Source: Methylotenera_A sp044222005 (lineage in GTDB: Bacteria; Pseudomonadota; Gammaproteobacteria; Burkholderiales; Methylophilaceae). From it: DNA of 64,000 bases. Positions 58,295-64,000 of the stretch are shown here, one piece after another; the stretch's first letter is position 1, and each line of letters begins with the position of its first letter. The notes under the pieces are model-generated. The model was given only the letters and a program-made list of their open reading frames with translations, was not told the DNA's origin and did not search any database. The stretch is from the NCBI GenBank assembly GCA_044222005.1, contig JBGANY010000001.1, positions 322,916 through 386,915 of the forward strand. The letters run 5' to 3'. The translations under genes were made by a program, and so were the position numbers.

Positions 58295-59697
58295 ATCGCT
58301 ATGCAATTATCCTCTGTGGTGGCTCCGGTACGCGTTTGTGGCCACTCTCACGTACACTCAGGCCCAAACAGCTGCTTGCGCTCAACGGTGAACAAACGTT
58401 GCTGCAGCAAACAACGGCTCGTTTATTGAAACACGTTGATGCAGCCAATCTATTTACCGTTACGCATGAAGACCACAAGTTTGAACTCAAAGGTCAGCTG
58501 GCCGAAGTGGCGCCGGATGCCATTGCCAACGTATTAGCAGAGCCTTGCGCGCGAAACACCTTGCCTGCGATTGCGTGGGCGGTCAATCAAATACATCAAC
58601 AAGATGCTGACGCCATTATTGGCGTATTTGCTTCCGACCATGCGATTGATAATCAGCAGGCATTCTTAGATGCATGGCAGACTGCAGAAATAGCCGCGCA
58701 AGATGATTATCTAGTGCTGTTAGGCATTAAACCGCACGAGCCTGCGACTGGCTATGGATATATCAAGCCTAGTCAACAATTGTCTTACAGCGGTGTATTG
58801 CCTGTGCACCAAGTCGCCCAGTTTGTAGAAAAGCCTAATGCTGAGAAAGCGGCACAGTTTGTGCGCGATGGCTATTTGTGGAATAGCGGCATGTTTGTAT
58901 TCAAAGCCAGTGCTTTTATGAGCATGCTGGGCCAATATCAACCTGAAATGGCGCAGCAGATAACCAGTATGACGGCAGATAATTTTGCCGAAACTTATGC
59001 CAACTTCCCTAATTTATCAATGGATTATGGCCTGGCCGAAAAAGCGGATAAAGTGGCTGTAGTGCCAGTAGATATGGCTTGGAGCGATTTGGGCAGCTGG
59101 GATTCGATTTATCAGCGACACGAAAAAGATGCTGACAATAATGTGACAAAAGGTGATGTGTTTACGCAAGACACCACCAATAGCCTGCTGTGGAGCCAAA
59201 CAAGCCTGCTAGCCACGGCTGGCCTGGATAATATTGTGGTGATTCAAACCGCTGATGCGACTTTGATTTGCGATAGAAGCCGCACCGAAGAAATTAAAAC
59301 CCTAGTGGCACGTGTAAAAGCCTACAAGCCGGAACTCACAGAAATTCACCAAACAGTATATCGGCCATGGGGTAGCTACACCGTGCTAGAGGAAAGTGCC
59401 AACTTTAAAATTAAACGCATCGTAGTGAACCCGGGTGCAAAACTCTCCCTGCAAATGCACAAACACCGTTCTGAGCATTGGGTGGTGGTTTCTGGTGAAG
59501 CTACTATTACCAATAATGAAATTGAATACAAACTACAAGAAAACCAATCGGCATACATTCCCAAAACGCATCGCCATCGTCTAGCAAACCAAAGCGATGA
59601 ACCGCTTGCCATTATCGAAGTGCAGTGCGGCGACTATGTGGGCGAAGACGATATTATCCGGTTTGATGATACTTATGGAAGGCTAACTGCAAAGTGA
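58291..59697 (+). CDS. Mannose-1-phosphate guanylyltransferase / mannose-6-phosphate isomerase
   Basis: A 468-residue bifunctional enzyme giving GDP-mannose for polysaccharide. The N-terminal nucleotidyltransferase has GGSGTRLWPLSRTLRPKQ (signature GGxGTRLWPLSR) and FVEKPNAEKA. The C-terminal type II isomerase cupin (about residues 350-460) has VNPGAKLSLQMHKHRSEHW and EVQCGDYVGEDDIIRFDD. Such proteins are known as ManC, XanB or AlgA. It overlaps the regulator by ATGA and is probably transcribed with it. Confidence 0.93.
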   Translation: MNRYAIILCGGSGTRLWPLSRTLRPKQLLALNGEQTLLQQTTARLLKHVDAANLFTVTHEDHKFELKGQLAEVAPDAIANVLAEPCARNTLPAIAWAVNQIHQQDADAIIGVFASDHAIDNQQAFLDAWQTAEIAAQDDYLVLLGIKPHEPATGYGYIKPSQQLSYSGVLPVHQVAQFVEKPNAEKAAQFVRDGYLWNSGMFVFKASAFMSMLGQYQPEMAQQITSMTADNFAETYANFPNLSMDYGLAEKADKVAVVPVDMAWSDLGSWDSIYQRHEKDADNNVTKGDVFTQDTTNSLLWSQTSLLATAGLDNIVVIQTADATLICDRSRTEEIKTLVARVKAYKPELTEIHQTVYRPWGSYTVLEESANFKIKRIVVNPGAKLSLQMHKHRSEHWVVVSGEATITNNEIEYKLQENQSAYIPKTHRHRLANQSDEPLAIIEVQCGDYVGEDDIIRFDDTYGRLTAK

Positions 59698-59743
59698 CAA
59701 AAAGCGGGAACACAATTTTAAAATTGATGAATAATCATAAATC

Positions 59744-61051
59744 ATGATGAAACAAACTTTAATTGAAAAGCTAAATAACAAGTCAGCGATTATTGGCATT
59801 GTTGGGTTAGGCTATGTTGGTTTGCCGCTTGTATTGCGGTATGCAGAGGTGGGTTACAAAGTACTTGGTTTTGATATTGATAAGGTAAAAGTTAGTAGTT
59901 TGAATCAAGGGCTATCTTATATCGAACACATTTCTTCAGAATCAATTGCCTGTTCACTCAAATTGGGTTTTGAAGCTACTACCGATTTTAGCAGGGCATC
60001 TGAAGCAGATGCCCTGATTATTTGCGTGCCAACCCCACTCAATAAATATCGTGAACCAGACCTAAGCTTTGTGACGGATACGACAGATTCCCTCGTGCCA
60101 TATTTACGGGCTGGTCAAGTGTTTTCTTTAGAGAGCACTACTTACCCTGGTACAACCGATGAGGAGCTTAAGCCTAGGGTTGAGTCAACAGGGCTTAAAG
60201 TTGGGCAAGATATCTTCTTGGTATTTTCACCAGAGCGTGAAGATCCAGGCAATCCAAATTTTACTACGCGCACTATCCCCAAAGTTTGCGGAGGATACAG
60301 CCCTAATTGTTTGGATGTGGGGGTTGCTCTTTATGAACAGGTGATTGATCAGGTCGTACCCGTAAGTTCAACACGTGCTGCAGAACTCACTAAGTTGCTT
60401 GAAAACATACACCGCGCAGTCAACATTGGCCTGGTGAATGAAATGAAAATTGTTGCAGACAAAATGGATATAGATATTCATGAAGTGGTGCGAGCTGCCT
60501 CAACTAAGCCATTTGGCTTTGTTCCATATTATCCGGGCCCTGGCTTGGGTGGGCATTGTATTCCTATTGATCCTTTTTATTTAACGTGGAAAGCGCGTGA
60601 ATACGGTGTGCATACACGCTTTATTGAGTTGGCGGGTGAGGTGAACTCATCTATGCCAGATTATGTAGTCTCCAAAGTGGCTGCAGGATTAAATAAACAA
60701 AAAAAATCTATCAATGGCAGCAAAGTGCTGGTGCTAGGCATTGCGTATAAGAAAAATGTAGATGATATGCGTGAGTCACCTTCAGTATTTTTGATGGAAA
60801 AACTGCGTGATTTAGGTGCAATTGTTGAATACAGCGACCCTCATATTGCGAAATTTCCAAAGATGCGTGAACATCATTTTGATTTATCTAGCGTAAGCAT
60901 TAGCAAAGAAAGTTTGTCGCAATATGATTGCGTGTTGTTAGCGACTGACCATGACAAATTTGATTACAACTTAATCAAAAACAATTCCAAGCTCATTGTT
61001 GATTCACGCGGTAAATTTTTAGAACCAGCAAACCATATTGTGAAGGCTTAG
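59744..61051 (+). CDS. wbpA: UDP-N-acetyl-glucosamine 6-dehydrogenase, WbpA-like
   Basis: A 435-residue NAD-dependent nucleotide-sugar dehydrogenase. The Rossmann start IGIVGLGYVGLPLVLRYAE, the lysine of ENIHRAVNIGLVNEMKI and the catalytic Cys272 in PGLGGHCIPIDPFYL are present. It oxidises the sugar C6 to a uronate. With WbpB-, WbpD- and WbpE-like genes directly following, UDP-GlcNAc is the likely substrate, rather than UDP-Glc. Start codon ATG at 59744 (MMKQTLIEKL) with a second ATG next to it. Lower GC than the housekeeping part is typical of surface loci. Confidence 0.9.
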   Translation: MMKQTLIEKLNNKSAIIGIVGLGYVGLPLVLRYAEVGYKVLGFDIDKVKVSSLNQGLSYIEHISSESIACSLKLGFEATTDFSRASEADALIICVPTPLNKYREPDLSFVTDTTDSLVPYLRAGQVFSLESTTYPGTTDEELKPRVESTGLKVGQDIFLVFSPEREDPGNPNFTTRTIPKVCGGYSPNCLDVGVALYEQVIDQVVPVSSTRAAELTKLLENIHRAVNIGLVNEMKIVADKMDIDIHEVVRAASTKPFGFVPYYPGPGLGGHCIPIDPFYLTWKAREYGVHTRFIELAGEVNSSMPDYVVSKVAAGLNKQKKSINGSKVLVLGIAYKKNVDDMRESPSVFLMEKLRDLGAIVEYSDPHIAKFPKMREHHFDLSSVSISKESLSQYDCVLLATDHDKFDYNLIKNNSKLIVDSRGKFLEPANHIVKA

Positions 61052-61052
61052 T

Positions 61053-62114
61053 ATGCATATTTATCCAGATCCTATCTTAGATAGAAAAATCCGCTTTGCC
61101 CTAGTGGGTTGTGGCCGTATTGCAAAGAACCATTTTGACTCTATTAAGCAACATACTGACCAAGCAGAATTGGTTGGCGCATGTGATATAGACCAAAATG
61201 CGCTAGAAGCGGCTGTAGCTTACACAGGCGCGAAACCCTATGCCAATTTAGATGCATTGCTGGCAGACACCAATGCCGATGTGGTGATTCTAACAACGCC
61301 AAGCGGGTTGCATGCTGATCAAGCTGTGCAAATTGCTGCAACAGGTCGCCATATCATGACAGAAAAACCCATGGCAACACGCTGGCACGATGGTTTACGT
61401 ATGGTAAAAGCCTGTGATGATGCAGGAGTGCGATTGTTTGTTGTAAAACAAAATCGACGTAATGCAACTTTGCAACTCTTGAAACAGGCTGTTGAGAAAA
61501 AGCGTTTTGGCCGTATTTACATGGTTAATATCAACGTGTTTTGGACACGCCCACAGTCGTATTACGACAGTGCGGCGTGGCGTGGTAAATGGGAGTTTGA
61601 TGGCGGTGCATTCATGAATCAGGCCAGTCACTATGTTGATTTACTGGATTGGCTGATTGGCCCCATAGAAAGTCTGCATGCATATACCGCAACACTTGAA
61701 CGAAATATCGAGGTAGAAGATTCAGGTGTTCTCAACGTGCGCTGGCGTTCTGGCGCGTTAGGCTCCATGAATGTAACCATGCTCACTTACCCACAAAACC
61801 TGGAAGGCAGCATTACCATTATTGGTGAAAAAGGCACGGTTCGCGTAGGGGGCGTAGCTGTAAATGAAATTCAGCATTGGGAGTTTGCTGATAAAGACCC
61901 TGATGATGAAAAAGTAAAGGCCAGCAACTATCAAACTACCTCGGTATATGGATTTGGTCACCCACTTTACTATGAAAATGTAATTAATGTCATGCGCGGA
62001 ACTGCAGCCCCTGAAACTGATGGCAGAGAGGGTTTGAAATCTCTCGAAGTGTTAATCGCAACATATTTATCTGCTCGTGACGGCAAGCGTGTCGCGCTAC
62101 CTTTGGATTACTGA
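61053..62114 (+). CDS. wbpB: Gfo/Idh/MocA oxidoreductase, WbpB-like
   Basis: A 353-residue NAD(P)-binding oxidoreductase. The Rossmann fold (FALVGCGRIAKNHFDSI), GRHIMTEKPMAT with the catalytic lysine, and GGAFMNQASHYVDLLDWL are family features. In the WbpABDE route it oxidises the 3-hydroxyl of UDP-GlcNAcA, using the keto acid from WbpE for recycling. It begins one base after wbpA. Confidence 0.9.
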   Translation: MHIYPDPILDRKIRFALVGCGRIAKNHFDSIKQHTDQAELVGACDIDQNALEAAVAYTGAKPYANLDALLADTNADVVILTTPSGLHADQAVQIAATGRHIMTEKPMATRWHDGLRMVKACDDAGVRLFVVKQNRRNATLQLLKQAVEKKRFGRIYMVNINVFWTRPQSYYDSAAWRGKWEFDGGAFMNQASHYVDLLDWLIGPIESLHAYTATLERNIEVEDSGVLNVRWRSGALGSMNVTMLTYPQNLEGSITIIGEKGTVRVGGVAVNEIQHWEFADKDPDDEKVKASNYQTTSVYGFGHPLYYENVINVMRGTAAPETDGREGLKSLEVLIATYLSARDGKRVALPLDY

Positions 62115-62131
62115 GTTTTGGATTATTAAGT

Positions 62132-62713
62132 ATGACGGTCACAGTACACCCAACAGCTATTGTAGATGATGGTGCACAAATCGGTGAAGGCTCACGTATT
62201 TGGCACTGGGCACATGTGTGTTCCGGCGCACAAATCGGCAATGATTGCTCTTTGGGGCAAAACGTTTTTGTGGGCAATAAGGTAACCATTGGCAACAACG
62301 TAAAGATACAAAACAACGTTTCAGTCTATGATAACGTCACTTTAGAAGATGACGTATTTTGTGGCCCAAGCATGGTGTTTACCAATGTTTATAACCCACG
62401 TTCTGCTGTGCCACGTAAAAATGAGTACCGCGATACATTGGTAAAGCAGGGCGCTACCCTTGGAGCTAATTGCACCATCGTATGTGGTGTCACCATTGGG
62501 GAATATGCCTTTGTTGGTGCTGGCTCTGTAGTTAATCGAGATGTTCCAGCATATGCTTTAGTAGTTGGAGTCCCAGCTAAACACATCGGATGGGTTAGTC
62601 GTCATGGTGTTAGATTACAACTACCGTTATCTGGTGATGCTGAAGAAACAACCTGTTCTGAGACTGGTGAACGATACAAATTAACTGCAGGTAACTGTGT
62701 TTTTATTGGGTAA
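62132..62713 (+). CDS. wbpD: UDP-aminosugar N-acetyltransferase, WbpD-like
   Basis: A 193-residue left-handed beta-helix acyltransferase made of hexapeptide repeats (for example IGEGSRIWHWAHV, IGNDCSLGQNVFVG, LGANCTIVCGVTIGEYAFVGAGSVV). It would acetylate the 3-amino group made by WbpE, giving the 2,3-diacetamido uronate. The C-terminal part (CSETGERYKL) contains a short zinc-like tail. It lies between wbpB and the aminotransferase gene (two-base gap). Confidence 0.9.
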   Translation: MTVTVHPTAIVDDGAQIGEGSRIWHWAHVCSGAQIGNDCSLGQNVFVGNKVTIGNNVKIQNNVSVYDNVTLEDDVFCGPSMVFTNVYNPRSAVPRKNEYRDTLVKQGATLGANCTIVCGVTIGEYAFVGAGSVVNRDVPAYALVVGVPAKHIGWVSRHGVRLQLPLSGDAEETTCSETGERYKLTAGNCVFIG

Positions 62714-62715
62714 GT

Positions 62716-63849
62716 ATGAGCGAAACAATTCCATTTATCGATCTTAAGTGTCAGTACAAAGTCCTTGAAGATAATATCAAGTCTCGTATTAATAAAGTAT
62801 TAGAACATGGCCAATATATCATGGGGCCAGAAGTTGTTGAGCTTGAAAATAAGCTCGCTGATTATGTAGGTGTAAAGCACTGTATCGGTGCTAGCAGCGG
62901 AACCGACACACTCATGATTGCCATGATGGCATTAGGTATAGGTGCTGGTGATGAAGTGATCACAACCCCATTCACCTTTATTGCAACAGGTGAAATGATT
63001 GCCCTGGTGGGCGCAAAACCAGTGTTTGTGGACATAGATCCACGAACTTACAACATAGACCCTGCAAAAATTGAAGCAGCAATTACACCTAAAACAAAAG
63101 CAATCATGCCAGTCAGTTTATATGGGCAATGTGCAGATTTTGATGCGATTAACGCAATTGCTGATAAACATGGTTTGCCAGTGATTGAAGATGCTGCCCA
63201 ATCATTCGGAGCAACCTACAAAGGCAAAAAAAGCTGCAATCTTTCTACCATAGGCTCAACCAGCTTTTTCCCTAGCAAGCCGCTAGGTGCTTACGGTGAT
63301 GGTGGCGCTTTATTTACCAATGATGATGCTTTAGCAAAAGCTATGCGTGAGATTAGAGCGCACGGGCAAGAAAAACGCTACTACCACTCAAGAATTGGTA
63401 TGAATGGACGTTTAGACACCATCCAAGCCGCTGTTTTACTGGCAAAACTTGAGCGGTTTGACTGGGAGGTTGAACAACGTAGCAAATTAGGAACTCGTTA
63501 CACAGAGTTAATACAGGAGCTCAATGACAAGCACCCGCAAGAAACAATAATCACGCCATATATTGAAACATACAATACCAGTGTTTATGCCCAATATACT
63601 GTACGTGTGAAAAATCGCGAGCAAGTACAACAAAAGCTTAAAGAAGCTGGAATTCCCACCGCTGTACATTATCCAGTGCCATTGCATTTACAACCGGCAT
63701 TCGCATATTTAGGGCAGGGTGAAGATAGTTACCCCATTTCAGAAAACGTAGCAAAAGAAGTGATGAGCTTGCCGATGGGGCCGGATTTAGATATCGATAC
63801 CCAAAATAAAATTGTGGATTGTTTGTTTCAAGCAGTGACTAGCATTTGA
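62716..63849 (+). CDS. wbpE: DegT/DnrJ/EryC1 aminotransferase, WbpE-like
   Basis: A 377-residue PLP sugar aminotransferase. IPFIDLKCQYKVLEDNI, GASSGTDTLMIAMMAL, PVIEDAAQSFGATYKG and the PLP lysine in TSFFPSKPLGAYGDGGA are diagnostic. It transfers an amino group from glutamate to C3 of the UDP-sugar made by WbpB. With the other three it makes UDP-2,3-diacetamido-2,3-dideoxy-glucuronic acid; a WbpI epimerase to the manno form would be expected beyond the right edge. It starts two bases after wbpD and overlaps the flippase start. Confidence 0.92.
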   Translation: MSETIPFIDLKCQYKVLEDNIKSRINKVLEHGQYIMGPEVVELENKLADYVGVKHCIGASSGTDTLMIAMMALGIGAGDEVITTPFTFIATGEMIALVGAKPVFVDIDPRTYNIDPAKIEAAITPKTKAIMPVSLYGQCADFDAINAIADKHGLPVIEDAAQSFGATYKGKKSCNLSTIGSTSFFPSKPLGAYGDGGALFTNDDALAKAMREIRAHGQEKRYYHSRIGMNGRLDTIQAAVLLAKLERFDWEVEQRSKLGTRYTELIQELNDKHPQETIITPYIETYNTSVYAQYTVRVKNREQVQQKLKEAGIPTAVHYPVPLHLQPAFAYLGQGEDSYPISENVAKEVMSLPMGPDLDIDTQNKIVDCLFQAVTSI

Positions 63850-63851
63850 TT

Positions 63852-64000
63852 TTGAAAAATATACTTAAAAGTAAACTGGTTGGTAACACAGCTATATATG
63901 CATTAGCCAATGTATTAAACGGTGTCATACCGTTCTTGCTCTTGCCTATTTTGACCAGAGTTTTTACGCCTGAAGAATATGGGCTAGTCACCTTAATCAG
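63852..64000 (+). CDS. Polysaccharide flippase (Wzx/MATE-like), N-terminal part (partial)
   Basis: An open frame reaches the right edge without stop. It reads LKNILKSKLVGNTAIYALAN, then VLNGVIPFLLLPILTRVFTPEEYGLVTLI, the standard start of oligosaccharide flippases: a first membrane helix with LPILTRVFTPEEYG. The likely start is TTG at 63852 or 63846, just inside the end of the aminotransferase gene; no ATG is available. It would flip lipid-linked repeat units across the inner membrane. Confidence 0.75.
   Translation, partial: MKNILKSKLVGNTAIYALANVLNGVIPFLLLPILTRVFTPEEYGLVTLI

Overview
The window reads as a betaproteobacterial chromosome, most likely a methylotroph of the Methylophilaceae (Methylotenera-like). 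This is an inference from gene content and order. It carries a complete pqqABCDE cassette (cofactor of methanol dehydrogenases), a formate-tetrahydrofolate ligase, and gene orders I associate with Betaproteobacteria: leuD-leuB-asd-fimV-truA-trpF-trpB-trpA-accD-folC-SPOR-cvpA-purF-metZ, then gyrA-serC-serA-pheA-hisC. No rRNA, tRNA, IS element, phage or CRISPR array was seen.

Layout. 1-17.1 kb is a long plus-strand biosynthetic block: leucine, aspartate-family, tryptophan, fatty acid, folate, purine and methionine genes, plus the polar organiser fimV. 17.2-26.3 kb holds a convergent 2-Cys peroxiredoxin, then gyrA and serine/aromatic amino acid genes. 26.3-30.5 kb is an accessory-looking island: two small secreted, repeat-built proteins on the minus strand, divergent from a DUF6502 / DUF5666 / outer-membrane-barrel operon. 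30.7-34.1 kb is pqqABCDE. 34.1-36.8 kb has an efflux pump and two poorly known genes. 36.9-44.8 kb is assimilatory sulfate reduction (cysN, cysD, APS-type cysH, DUF934, cysI, TSUP exporter) with a divergent CysB-like regulator and a ferredoxin. 44.8-57.9 kb is mixed housekeeping: DUF302 lipoprotein, HerA-like ATPase, fhs, YigZ, AI-2E transporter, a CHASE2-SH3-M48 operon, rmuC, moaD-moaE, a Lon-family protease and Hsp15. 57.9 kb to the right edge starts a surface polysaccharide locus: MarR-type regulator, GDP-mannose enzyme, a WbpA/B/D/E-like set for a di-N-acetylated mannosaminuronic-type sugar, and a truncated flippase.

Most notable observations. (1) A family of 100-125 bp intergenic palindromes has a shared GTAC-loop core but copy-specific, self-complementary outer arms. 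(2) trpB has lost about 46 bp near its 5' end, which puts its N-terminus out of frame. (3) The peroxiredoxin lacks about 20 N-terminal residues. (4) The repeat-peptide / DUF6502 / DUF5666 / barrel island is the best candidate for an undescribed system. (5) A strong terminator-like hairpin lies between pqqA and pqqB. (6) A near-perfect palindrome sits just upstream of the polysaccharide regulator.

All family calls come from reading translated sequence and remembered family features; no database search was run.
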